From: an uncultured Collinsella sp.
Lineage (GTDB): Bacteria > Actinomycetota > Coriobacteriia > Coriobacteriales > Coriobacteriaceae
Direction of reading: 5' to 3'
DNA length: 5,742 nucleotides
Assembly: GCA_902495955.1 (NCBI GenBank)
Contig: CABUZE010000062.1
Coordinates: 1-5,742 of the forward strand
Shown here: one piece after another, positions 1-5,633 of the stretch
Numbering within the stretch: position 1 is the stretch's first letter
How the letters are laid out: every line of letters begins with the position of its first letter
Notes under the pieces: generated by a model
The model's database searches: none
Told to the model about the DNA's origin: nothing
The model's input: only the letters and a program-made list of their open reading frames with translations
Program-made: the position numbers and the translations under genes

Positions 1-816
1 AACGCCGGGCGTCAGCGCGCTGAACTGACCAAGGCCCTGCTTGAGAATATGGGAGCGAGCAAAATTGCCGACACCAGCGCCTACGAACGCGCAGGCCATC
101 TCGATAGGGCCGCCGCCGAGCAAAAAGACGAAGGCGCCACAAGCACAGGCCGCCGCAAGGCCCTGTTGCCAGGGAGCGTAATCGGGCTTTGAGCTCTCAA
201 CGGTCTTGAGCATCTCGTGGTATTCGTGCACGGTAAACCGGCGCCCGTAAATCTCGATTTCCTTTAAGAAGCTCTCCATCATCCAGATGCGATGGGTATT
301 GACTCCCGTTGTGGGCAGGCTGACAACCTCGTTAAAGCAGTGGCCATCTTCGATGCAGGTGCACTCAAACGACAGGAGACTCAGGTCGACGTGAATCGTG
401 ACGCCGAGCACGTCAGCAACACGATTCATGGTATCGCGCACGCGCCAGGCACCCGTTCCGCTCGCGAGCATAAGCATACCGGTGCGGCAGATGATGGATG
501 ATTTATCGGTGAGCGGCGCATCGACGGCAAGTTCATCGCCTGCCGTCACGATCTGGTGCCAGTCAGTTTTCATATGGAGCGCGCCGGCACGGACACCGTG
601 GTGCATGGGGGCTCTCGAAAGCAGCGAGTCAAGGCGCGAAGGCTGTGAGGGCTCCGCCGATTCGCCCTCGTCCTCGTCGGGCTCTTCATCGACCAGATCA
701 AAGGAATCAAGCGGCGCTGGCTCGCGACGGTCGATCAGCTCCTCGTCCTCATCATCAAAGTAATTGAACTGATCGAGCATGTCCTCTTCGATTGAACGCT
801 CGCTCGCGTCGTCCAT
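1..816 (-). CDS. ThrE/YjjP-type threonine/serine exporter family protein, 3'-truncated by window edge
   Basis: This is an open frame of 272 codons from ATG at 816-814 to the window edge without a stop. Residues 1-65 are strongly acidic and low-complexity (DDEDEE, DEEPDEDEGE) and are probably disordered. From about residue 107 it resembles the N-terminal domain of the ThrE/DUF1212 family (PF06738). The signature is a small-residue stretch followed by WRVRDTMNRVADVLGV (124-139) and then LPTTGVNTHRI (168-178). At about 215-252 begins the Gly/Ala-rich membrane part (GLAAACACGAFVFLLGGGP). The family exports threonine and serine across the cytoplasmic membrane. The remaining membrane helices and any fused ThrE_2 domain lie beyond the edge. 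The start is supported by an AGGAAGGGAG Shine-Dalgarno about 7-8 bases upstream. No convincing promoter was found. Family assignment is by recognition of motifs; substrate is inferred. Confidence 0.82.
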   Translation of the reverse strand, partial: MDDASERSIEEDMLDQFNYFDDEDEELIDRREPAPLDSFDLVDEEPDEDEGESAEPSQPSRLDSLLSRAPMHHGVRAGALHMKTDWHQIVTAGDELAVDAPLTDKSSIICRTGMLMLASGTGAWRVRDTMNRVADVLGVTIHVDLSLLSFECTCIEDGHCFNEVVSLPTTGVNTHRIWMMESFLKEIEIYGRRFTVHEYHEMLKTVESSKPDYAPWQQGLAAACACGAFVFLLGGGPIEMACAFVGAGVGNFARSHILKQGLGQFSALTPGV

Positions 817-943
817 ATAGACGCTCCCTTCCTACCGACTAACCCCCATCCTAGGCAGCAACGGCTAAAGGAAACATAAAAGAGACGGCTGTCATGCATG
901 GAAGGCGCAAACCCCCAATGCGTCGGTAGATCCCCAACGACTA

Positions 944-988
944 GGACTGTCCCCAAGTGCCGGCAGAAAAGGAACGTCCCTAAGTGCC
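944..988. repeat. Pair of degenerate 18-base direct repeats
   Basis: GGACTGTCCCCAAGTGCC (944-961) and GGAACGTCCCTAAGTGCC (971-988) match at 15 of 18 positions with a 27-base period. The 9-base spacer is GGCAGAAAA. On the minus strand each unit reads GGCACTTRGGGAC followed by a GGAC/GTCC-like half palindrome. The layout resembles REP-like intergenic repeats; assignment to a specific family is inference. Confidence 0.6.
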
Positions 989-1119
989 AACCAGGGCAAC
1001 ACCGCAGATAGAGGACGGACAGCGAAAGCCCGCCAGAGCGAGCAAGGTGCCTTCAAGAAAAATGGCGCCGCAGGTTGAGCATAAGTCAGCGAGCGGGTCG
1101 CATTTGTGACAAGGTGACG

Positions 1120-1156
1120 TGAAACGAAAGGGCGCTGACCTTCTGGTCGCGCCCTT
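1120..1156 (-). terminator. Candidate lysS terminator (bulged hairpin, weak T tract)
   Basis: AAGGGCGC (1128-1135) pairs with GCGCCCTT (1149-1156), and GACC (1137-1140) pairs with GGTC (1145-1148). This gives a 12-bp stem with one bulged base and a 4-base loop. Read on the minus strand, the stem runs into CCCTTTCGTTTCACG, a broken T tract, about 80 bases after the lysS stop. It is plausible as a weak intrinsic terminator, but it could also be part of the repeat DNA in this gap. Confidence 0.4.
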
Positions 1157-1203
1157 GAAGTTGAACGTCAGATTGTCCAAATGCGGCCCGCGCAGCGTCG
1201 AGT

Positions 1204-1233
1204 GGTTACGGCGTTTGGCAAAACGCCGTAACC
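1204..1233. repeat. Perfect 13-bp palindrome with 4-base loop after lysS stop
   Basis: GGTTACGGCGTTT (1204-1216) and AAACGCCGTAACC (1221-1233) are exact reverse complements around the loop GGCA. The hairpin begins 2 bases after the lysS stop codon. Neither strand has a T run after it, so it is not a standard intrinsic terminator, although it could protect the lysS mRNA 3' end. A closely related half-palindrome lies at 5722-5742, which argues for a dispersed repeat family. Confidence 0.75.
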
Positions 1234-1235
1234 CC

Positions 1236-3200
1236 CTAGTACATCTTTGCGCCGGCGGGGATGGAGGCGTCGAGCTGGATCAGGTTGAGGCGCTCCTCGC
1301 CCTCCTCCTCGTGGACAGCGCTGATCAGCATGCCGCAGCTGGGAATACCCATCATCTTGCGCGGAGGCAGGTTGGTGATGGCGAGCAAGGTCTTGCCAAC
1401 CAGGTCCTCGGGCTCGTAATAAGCGTGAATACCGGAGAGGATGGTGCGGTCGGTGCCGGTGCCGTCGTCGAGCGTAAAGTTCAGCAGCTTCTTGGACTTC
1501 TTGACGGTCTCGCATGCCTTGACCTTCACAGCGCGGAAGTCGCTCTTGGAGAAGGTATCAAAGTCGACGAACTCCTCAAACAGCGGCTCAACGGCGATCT
1601 TGGAGTAATCGAGCGTGGGCTTAAGCGACTTAACGAACGGGCTCGCGGCGTTGCCGGCCTCGGCAGCCTTGGCGGCAGCGGCACCGGACTGGAAACCCTT
1701 CTCGGGCTTCATGTGCGGGAACAGCAGCACGTCGCGGATAGAAGCCTGGTTGGTGAGCAGCATGACCACGCGGTCGATACCAATGCCAATGCCACCCGCG
1801 GGAGGCATACCGTACTCGAGGGCGCGCACGTAGTCCTCGTCGTACTCCATGGCCTCGTCGTCACCGCCGGCCTTCTCGGCCATCTGGGCGGCAAAGCGCT
1901 CGGCCTGGTCGACCGGGTCGTTGAGCTCGGAGAACGCGTTGGCGTACTCGTGACCGGCAATAACCAGCTCAAAGCGATGGGTCAGGCGCGGGTCGTCCTC
2001 AAAACGCTTGGCAAGCGGGCTGACCTCGATGGGGTAATCGCACACGAAGGTCGGGTTGACGATGGTGTCCTCGCCCAGCTCATCGTAAATCTCGGCGATG
2101 ATCTTGCCAGCAGTCCACTCGGGCTTGATCTCCAGGCCCTTCTCGCGCGCGGCGGCAGCAAGCTCCTCGACTGGCGTGTCAATGGTGACCTGCTTGCCGA
2201 GCACGTCGGAGACGATGTCGGTCATGGGACGGCTGGCCCACTCACCAGAAAGGTCGATGGTCTGGCCCTGGTACTCGATGACCTCGGGGTTGCCGATGGC
2301 CTTGTTGGCAGCCTTGATGACACCCTGGGCGAGTGCCTTCATGCCCTCGAGATCGGAGAAGGCACGGTAGGCCTCCATCGTGGTGAACTCGGGGTTGTGG
2401 GTAAGGTCCATGCCCTCGTTACGGAAGATGCGGCCGATCTCGAACACGCGCTCAAAACCACCGACAATGCAGCGCTTGAGGTGCAGCTCGGTGGCAATAC
2501 GCAGGTAGCACTCCTGATCGAGCGCGTTGAAGTGGGTAATGAACGGCTTGGCAGTAGCGCCGCCCTGGATGGTCTGCAGGATGGGGGTCTCGACCTCCAT
2601 GTAGCCGTCGGACTCCATAAAGCGACGGAAGGTGGAGAGAATCTGCGAACGCTTACGAAAGGTCTCGCGAACGTCGTCGTTGGCGATCAGGTCGACATAG
2701 CGCTGGCGATAGCGGGTCTCCTTGTCGGAAAGACCGTGGAACTTCTCGGGCAGCGGACGAACGGCCTTTGCAAGCAGGGTCGCGCTCTTAGGAGCAACGG
2801 AAAGCTGGCCGCGCTGGGTGCGCACGACCACGCCGGTCACGCCCAGGATGTCGCCCAGGTCGAGGGCCTTGAGCGTATTCCAGGCAGCCTCGTCCATGTC
2901 GTTGATGCGGCAGAACAGTTGAATCTCGGCAGTCGCATCGCGCACGACGATGAACATGATCTTGCCCTGACCGCGCTTGGCGACCACACGGCCGGCGATC
3001 TTCACGACATCCTCGGTGTCCTCACCATCGGCAAGATCGGCGTACTTAGTCTCGATATCGGCGACGTAGTCCTCAAGCTCAGAGTGCTCGGGATAGGGGT
3101 TCTGGCCCGCCTCGAACAGGGCGGCGCGCTTGGCCAGGCGGGTGGCGCGCTCGTCGTTGAGCGTCGATGCCTGATCGGCGGCGTTCTGGTTCTCTGCCAT
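1236..3200 (-). CDS. lysS: Lysyl-tRNA synthetase, class II, with fused C-terminal EMAP/Trbp111-type tRNA-binding domain
   Basis: A 654-aa class II LysRS that charges tRNA-Lys with lysine in the cytoplasm. Residues 66-150 form the OB-fold anticodon-binding domain. The catalytic core covers about 165-500: motif 1 around RSQILSTFRRFMESDGY with P206, motif 2 FRNEGMDLTHNPEFTTMEAY (259-278) and motif 3 GIGIGIDRVVMLLT (470-483). Ordinary bacterial LysRS ends near residue 500. Here an Ala-rich linker (505-520) leads to about 110 extra residues (545-654) that match the tRNA-binding domain found at the C-terminus of many MetRS and as free Trbp111: SDFRAVKVKACE, LSGIHAYYEPEDLVGKTLL, NLPPRKMMGIPSCGML and a final IPAGAKMY. 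ATG at 3200 has a GAGGAG Shine-Dalgarno (3213-3208) 7 bases upstream. It lies downstream of greA across a terminator-like hairpin. A long open frame on the opposite strand (1119-3332) is an antisense shadow. Confidence 0.97.
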   Translation of the reverse strand: MAENQNAADQASTLNDERATRLAKRAALFEAGQNPYPEHSELEDYVADIETKYADLADGEDTEDVVKIAGRVVAKRGQGKIMFIVVRDATAEIQLFCRINDMDEAAWNTLKALDLGDILGVTGVVVRTQRGQLSVAPKSATLLAKAVRPLPEKFHGLSDKETRYRQRYVDLIANDDVRETFRKRSQILSTFRRFMESDGYMEVETPILQTIQGGATAKPFITHFNALDQECYLRIATELHLKRCIVGGFERVFEIGRIFRNEGMDLTHNPEFTTMEAYRAFSDLEGMKALAQGVIKAANKAIGNPEVIEYQGQTIDLSGEWASRPMTDIVSDVLGKQVTIDTPVEELAAAAREKGLEIKPEWTAGKIIAEIYDELGEDTIVNPTFVCDYPIEVSPLAKRFEDDPRLTHRFELVIAGHEYANAFSELNDPVDQAERFAAQMAEKAGGDDEAMEYDEDYVRALEYGMPPAGGIGIGIDRVVMLLTNQASIRDVLLFPHMKPEKGFQSGAAAAKAAEAGNAASPFVKSLKPTLDYSKIAVEPLFEEFVDFDTFSKSDFRAVKVKACETVKKSKKLLNFTLDDGTGTDRTILSGIHAYYEPEDLVGKTLLAITNLPPRKMMGIPSCGMLISAVHEEEGEERLNLIQLDASIPAGAKMY

Positions 3201-3207
3201 AAGTTAG

Positions 3208-3213
3208 CTCCTC
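3208..3213 (-). promoter_or_regulatory. lysS ribosome binding site next to upstream hairpin
   Basis: GAGGAG lies 7 bases before the lysS ATG. It sits only 5 bases after the TTTT run of the hairpin at 3223-3251, so an RNA ending at that terminator would stop at or just before the ribosome binding site. Confidence 0.8.
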
Positions 3214-3251
3214 AAACTAAAACGCTCCCCAGGATTCGGTCCCAGGGAGCG
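3214..3251 (-). terminator. Intrinsic terminator or attenuator between greA and lysS
   Basis: On the minus strand CGCTCCC (3251-3245) pairs with GGGAGCG (3229-3223). The stem continues inward through TGGGA/TCCTG with two wobble pairs, giving about 12 bp around a CCGAA loop. It is followed by TTTTAGTTT (3222-3214). It lies 28 bases after the greA stop and 22 bases before the lysS start. The structure fits a rho-independent terminator. Because little room is left for a separate lysS promoter after it, partial readthrough is likely. Confidence 0.75.
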
Positions 3252-3279
3252 AAAACATACCTTTACGCGGGACCGTGGT

Positions 3280-3750
3280 CTAGCGTGCGATCTTGGCGAT
3301 GGTGTAGACGCGAGTCTTGCCGGAAGGCGTAACGACCTCGACGGAGTCGCCCTCGCCGTGACCGATGATGGCGTGACCGACCGGAGACTCGTTGGAAATC
3401 TTGTGCTCGAGCGAGTTGGTCTCGGTGGTACCAACGAGCGTGACTTCCATGACCTCGCCGTTGGGATCAATCAGCGAAACGGTGGAACCGATGGAGACGG
3501 TCAGATCGCCCGTAGTGGCAGCAACCTGAGCGTTGGCAAGAATGGCCTGGATCTCGGCGATACGAGCAGCATTCTGGGCCTGCTTGTCCTTGGCGGCATC
3601 GTACTCGGAGTTCTCCGAAAGGTCGCCGAACGCGCGGGCTTCCTTGATGTCCTCGACGATCTCCTTGGCGTAATCGCCCTCACGCCAGGCGAGCTCCTCG
3701 ACGAGCTTCTGGCGGCCCTCAGCGGTCAGTACGATCTGGCTTGCGTCCAT
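3280..3750 (-). CDS. greA: Transcription elongation factor GreA
   Basis: A 156-aa GreA, the same size as the family norm (158 in E. coli). GreA inserts its coiled coil into the RNA polymerase secondary channel and stimulates cleavage of backtracked transcripts. Residues 1-76 form the N-terminal coiled coil. Its tip carries ARAFGDLSENSEYDAAKD (38-55), with the two conserved acidic residues D43 and E46 that position the catalytic metal. Residues 82-156 form the FKBP-like C-terminal domain, including SNESPVGHAIIGHGEGD (119-135) and a TPSGKTRVYTIAKI end. The ATG at 3750 is chosen because GGGGAG lies 8 bases upstream; the open frame extends 10 codons further to a TTG without support. A TTGACA at 3791-3786 is a possible -35 box but has no good -10. 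lysS follows 79 bases downstream, an order I recall from Clostridia and other Gram-positive bacteria. Confidence 0.97.
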   Translation of the reverse strand: MDASQIVLTAEGRQKLVEELAWREGDYAKEIVEDIKEARAFGDLSENSEYDAAKDKQAQNAARIAEIQAILANAQVAATTGDLTVSIGSTVSLIDPNGEVMEVTLVGTTETNSLEHKISNESPVGHAIIGHGEGDSVEVVTPSGKTRVYTIAKIAR

Positions 3751-3798
3751 ACGGATATCTCCCCAACTCTGATCAAACAATCAACTGTCAACAAAACG

Positions 3799-3831
3799 AA
3801 AAAGACCGGCTAGCCTGCGGGCAAGCCGGTC
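3799..3831 (-). terminator. Intrinsic terminator of tatA
   Basis: On the minus strand GACCGGCT (3831-3824) pairs with AGCCGGTC (3811-3804). An inner GCC/GGC extends the stem past a T-T mismatch around a CGCA loop. TTTTT (3803-3799), then CG and TTTT, follow. It begins 25 bases after the tatA stop and separates tatA from greA. Confidence 0.92.
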
Positions 3832-3856
3832 AGGTGCTCACCCCAAAGGGATGGGA

Positions 3857-4132
3857 CTACTCTGCGTCCGCGTCGCTGTCCTCTGCCTGCTTTTTCTTGG
3901 CAGCAGCGAGCTTGGCCTCGAGCTCTGCGATCTCCTTGTCCTCCTTGGACTCCTCGACCACAACGTCCTCGGCCTGCTTGGTTTCGCCCTTATCGTCGCC
4001 CTCCATACCCTCGCGGATATTCTTGACGGTAGAGCCGAGAGACTTGCCGAGCTTCGGCAGGTTCTTAGGCCCGAAGATGATCAAGACAACGATGAGAATA
4101 ATGATGAGCTCAGGAGCCCTCAGTCCAAACAT
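3857..4132 (-). CDS. tatA: Sec-independent (twin-arginine) translocase subunit TatA/E
   Basis: A 91-aa TatA-type protein, the pore-forming partner that assembles with TatC to export folded proteins with twin-arginine signals. Residues 1-7 precede a single transmembrane helix (8-20, ELIIILIVVLIIF). The family hinge FGPKNLPKLGKSLG (20-33) and an amphipathic helix to about 42 follow. The tail (44-91) is highly charged, with a likely short coiled coil at 62-82 and an acidic end. E8 at the start of the membrane helix occupies the usual polar position. The ATG at 4132 has GGAGG (4142-4138) 5 bases upstream. The open frame continues upstream to 4315, but only by reading through the tRNA, so the longer form is rejected. 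No tatC or tatB is in the window. The gene has its own promoter and terminator, so it is probably monocistronic. TatB-like function cannot be excluded by sequence alone. Confidence 0.93.
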   Translation of the reverse strand: MFGLRAPELIIILIVVLIIFGPKNLPKLGKSLGSTVKNIREGMEGDDKGETKQAEDVVVEESKEDKEIAELEAKLAAAKKKQAEDSDADAE

Positions 4133-4168
4133 GTAGACCTCCACAATACAGCGAGACAAGCTCGAATG

Positions 4169-4197
4169 AGTATACCGCGGGTGCCGCGGTATCACAA
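4169..4197 (-). promoter_or_regulatory. Sigma-A-type promoter of tatA
   Basis: On the minus strand TTGTGA (4197-4192, 4 of 6 to consensus) is followed after exactly 17 bases by TATACT (4174-4169, 5 of 6). The predicted start is near 4162, leaving a leader of about 30 bases with the GGAGG site. It lies directly after the tRNA terminator, as expected for a new transcription unit. Confidence 0.7.
4172..4192. promoter_or_regulatory. Perfect 9-3-9 inverted repeat within the tatA promoter (operator candidate)
   Basis: ATACCGCGG (4172-4180) and CCGCGGTAT (4184-4192) are exact reverse complements with a 3-base centre. The 21 bp fill the whole spacer and overlap the upstream four bases of the -10 box and the last base of the -35 box. 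No T run follows on either strand, so a terminator role is unlikely. A bound dimeric regulator would block RNA polymerase; this role is inferred. Confidence 0.6.
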
Positions 4198-4205
4198 CAA
4201 TAGCT

Positions 4206-4233
4206 AAAAAAAGGGACCGCAAGAAGCGGTCCC
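4206..4233 (-). terminator. Intrinsic terminator after tRNA-Pro
   Basis: On the minus strand GGGACCGC (4233-4226) pairs perfectly with GCGGTCCC (4220-4213) around a TTCTT loop. Seven T follow (4212-4206). It begins 11 bases after the tRNA CCA end. Confidence 0.96.
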
Positions 4234-4244
4234 TCCTCATGCTC

Positions 4245-4321
4245 TGGTCGGGTTGACTGGATTTGAACCAGCGACCCCTGCGTCCCGAACGCAGTGCTCT
4301 ACCAAACTGAGCCACAACCCG
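4245..4321 (-). tRNA. tRNA-Pro(CGG)
   Basis: The 77-base cloverleaf on the minus strand includes an encoded 3' CCA (4247-4245). The acceptor stem CGGGTTG/CAACCCG has the C1-G72 pair and A73 typical of bacterial tRNA-Pro. The D stem is GCTC/GAGC, the anticodon stem CTGCG/CGCAG, and the T arm has the loop TTCAAAT. The anticodon loop TTCGGGA gives CGG at 4287-4285, which reads the proline codon CCG. It lies 49 bases after the ispE stop with no terminator between, and is followed by a strong terminator. Confidence 0.97.
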
Positions 4322-4329
4322 TTAGCTCG

Positions 4330-4335
4330 ACTATA
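4330..4335 (-). promoter_or_regulatory. Possible -10 box for tRNA-Pro
   Basis: TATAGT (5 of 6 to consensus) lies 8 bases before the tRNA 5' end; an overlapping TACTAT is an alternative. No recognisable -35 box lies 16-18 bases upstream, so this could be chance. The tRNA may instead be transcribed together with ispE. Confidence 0.3.
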
Positions 4336-4370
4336 GTAACAAAGATTTTCGCCGCGTGCTAGAGAAATTT

Positions 4371-5267
4371 TTATTTCTTTGGCGCGTCGATTTGAACCGT
4401 GTTGGGAATAAGCTCAGTCGTGCAGGCCCACCAGCCATTTTGCTGGGCAGCTCCCGCAAGATGGGCTGCTGCAGCGACGGTATCACAAATGGCAAACGAG
4501 CAGGCACCCGAACCGCACACGTCCACGGCAACGGTTCCCTCCTGTGCGCGCAGCCAGTCGAGAACCGCCTGGATCCGCGGCTCCATCTGCGCGGATATGA
4601 CGCCCAGATTGTTATGAACGAGCGCATATGCCGCCTCGGCATCGCCGGCGCGTAAGACAGAAGCAATCGCATCGGGTTTTTCCGCGGGCACCGGGCTCTC
4701 ATCAAATCGTCGATACGCTTCAACCGTTGAAACGCTCGTCTCGTGCGGTTTGACCAATACGACAGGTGTCGCCGGAAGCACAGGATACTCAGTGGCCAGC
4801 ACATCTCCCCCGCCGACGTAGAGTGCGGGACTCGTGTGCAAAAAGAACGGCACGTCGGCGCCGATACCGCGAGCGATGTCATCGAGCGCGGGGTCGGCGC
4901 GGTCGATACCCCACAGCTCGGCCAAGGCAACGATGACCGCGGCGGCATCCGTCGAGGGGCCTCCCAGGCCGGCGCACAGCGGGATACGCTTTTCGATCGT
5001 CACGCACACGTTGGCATCGCGACCGTAACGCTCGGCCATAGCGATTGCCGCCCGATAGGCCGTATTTTTTTGCATGGGAAAATCGGATGCCGGAACCGTC
5101 TGGACGGTCAACGCCTGCGCCGGCGTGCCCGTCACGGTAACGGCTAGACCGACGGCTGCCATCAGGGAATCGACCCTGTGATAGCCGCGGGCGTCGCGCT
5201 CGGTATGAACCCCCAGATAGAGGTTAATTTTTGCCGGCGCGGTAAGGATGAGGGACCGATCGGTCAC
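4371..5267 (-). CDS. ispE: 4-diphosphocytidyl-2-C-methyl-D-erythritol kinase
   Basis: A 298-aa GHMP-superfamily kinase that phosphorylates the 2-hydroxyl of CDP-methylerythritol with ATP in the non-mevalonate (MEP) isoprenoid pathway. The N-terminus has APAKINLYLGV (10-20) with the conserved K13. The ATP loop is PLCAGLGGPSTDAAAV (96-111). GADVPFF (136-142) carries the likely catalytic D138, and the C-terminal glycine motif is VCGSGACSFAIC (250-261). Some family positions differ: P104 where glycine is usual in the ATP loop, GGGD (152-155) for the usual G-x-GE, and NNLG (219-222) for the usual NDLE-like motif. The start is GTG at 5267, with GAGGAG (5281-5276) 8 bases upstream inside the end of veg. 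Only 2 bases separate the veg stop from this start, so translation is probably coupled. No terminator is visible before the tRNA gene. Confidence 0.95.
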   Translation of the reverse strand: MTDRSLILTAPAKINLYLGVHTERDARGYHRVDSLMAAVGLAVTVTGTPAQALTVQTVPASDFPMQKNTAYRAAIAMAERYGRDANVCVTIEKRIPLCAGLGGPSTDAAAVIVALAELWGIDRADPALDDIARGIGADVPFFLHTSPALYVGGGDVLATEYPVLPATPVVLVKPHETSVSTVEAYRRFDESPVPAEKPDAIASVLRAGDAEAAYALVHNNLGVISAQMEPRIQAVLDWLRAQEGTVAVDVCGSGACSFAICDTVAAAAHLAGAAQQNGWWACTTELIPNTVQIDAPKK

Positions 5268-5269
5268 CG

Positions 5270-5566
5270 TTAGTGCTCCTCGAGCTGGTTGCCGAGCGGG
5301 GTAAAGATATGCTCGCCACTCTCGGGGTCGAACAGTTCGACCTGGCCGGTAAGGACATCGATATACTGGTAGGACTGACGCGATTTGCGGCCGCGACGCT
5401 CGTCAACCTCGACGATAAAGACGGCGGGGTGGACGCTCTTGATGGTGCCCATGCGCTCGATGACGCGGGTACGGCCCATGTTGGCCTTAACCTTGACGCG
5501 ATCGCCCACCATATCGGTCAGCTTCTCGTGGATGTCGTCGACGTGATTGACTTCCATCTCTTCCAT
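5270..5566 (-). CDS. veg: Veg family protein
   Basis: A 98-aa protein matching the Veg family, small proteins upstream of ispE in many Gram-positive bacteria; B. subtilis Veg is 86 aa. The family core is visible as a KANMGRTRVIERMGTIKSVH stretch, then PAVFIVEVDERRGRK and SYQYIDVLTGQVEL, predicted to form a small beta-barrel. B. subtilis Veg has been linked to biofilm matrix gene expression, but its biochemical role is not settled. The acidic tail (about 77-98) extends beyond the B. subtilis protein. The start at 5566 is chosen because GGAGG (5579-5575) lies 8 bases upstream. The open frame reaches 5590 without a better site, and a second ATG 3 codons later is less well spaced. It is the first gene of the veg-ispE unit. 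Confidence 0.92.
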   Translation of the reverse strand: MEEMEVNHVDDIHEKLTDMVGDRVKVKANMGRTRVIERMGTIKSVHPAVFIVEVDERRGRKSRQSYQYIDVLTGQVELFDPESGEHIFTPLGNQLEEH

Positions 5567-5633
5567 GAATAGGGCCTCCAGAGGGTGCAATTCAAAAAGA
5601 GGATAATACCCCTAAGATAGACAAAACTCTAAT

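Larger units (their letters stand above)
817..1235. other. 419-base intergenic region between lysS and the exporter gene
   Basis: No credible gene is seen here. The stretch holds a degenerate repeat pair (944-988), a bulged hairpin with a loose T-rich flank (1128-1156) and a perfect palindrome directly after the lysS stop (1204-1233), each listed separately. An open minus-strand frame crosses 1180-980 with two CxxC pairs, but it starts at TTG without a ribosome binding site. No convincing -35/-10 pair was found upstream of the exporter gene. Confidence 0.7.

Noticed and set aside
398..763. Plus-strand serine-rich frame of 121 codons
   Set aside because: It is the shadow of the acidic GAN-codon-rich start of the exporter gene on the other strand.
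980..1180. Minus-strand 66-codon frame with CHKC and CSTC pairs, zinc-ribbon-like
   Set aside because: It starts at TTG without a Shine-Dalgarno, runs through the bulged hairpin and ends inside the repeat pair. Two CxxC pairs in a short frame can arise by chance; there is no other support.
1119..3332. Plus-strand open frame of 737 codons opposite lysS
   Set aside because: It is the antisense shadow of lysS, produced by codon bias in GC-rich DNA. It has no ribosome binding site, low-complexity Leu/Val/Gly/His-rich protein and no family signature. Frames like this are often misannotated.
3763..3791. TTGACA as a greA promoter
   Set aside because: The -35 match is perfect, but the bases 17-18 positions downstream (AGTTGG) do not form a -10 box, so it is mentioned only under greA.
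3358..3813. Plus-strand frame opposite greA
   Set aside because: Antisense shadow of greA, with no start signals or recognisable protein family.
3857..4315. Longer tatA reading frame with 61 extra N-terminal residues
   Set aside because: The extra part is translated tRNA-Pro and terminator sequence. The internal ATG at 4132 has a good ribosome binding site and gives a normal TatA N-terminus.
4358..4377. AGAAAT/ATTTCT mini-hairpin at the ispE stop
   Set aside because: Six A/T-rich pairs are too weak for a terminator and no GC stem or proper T tract follows.
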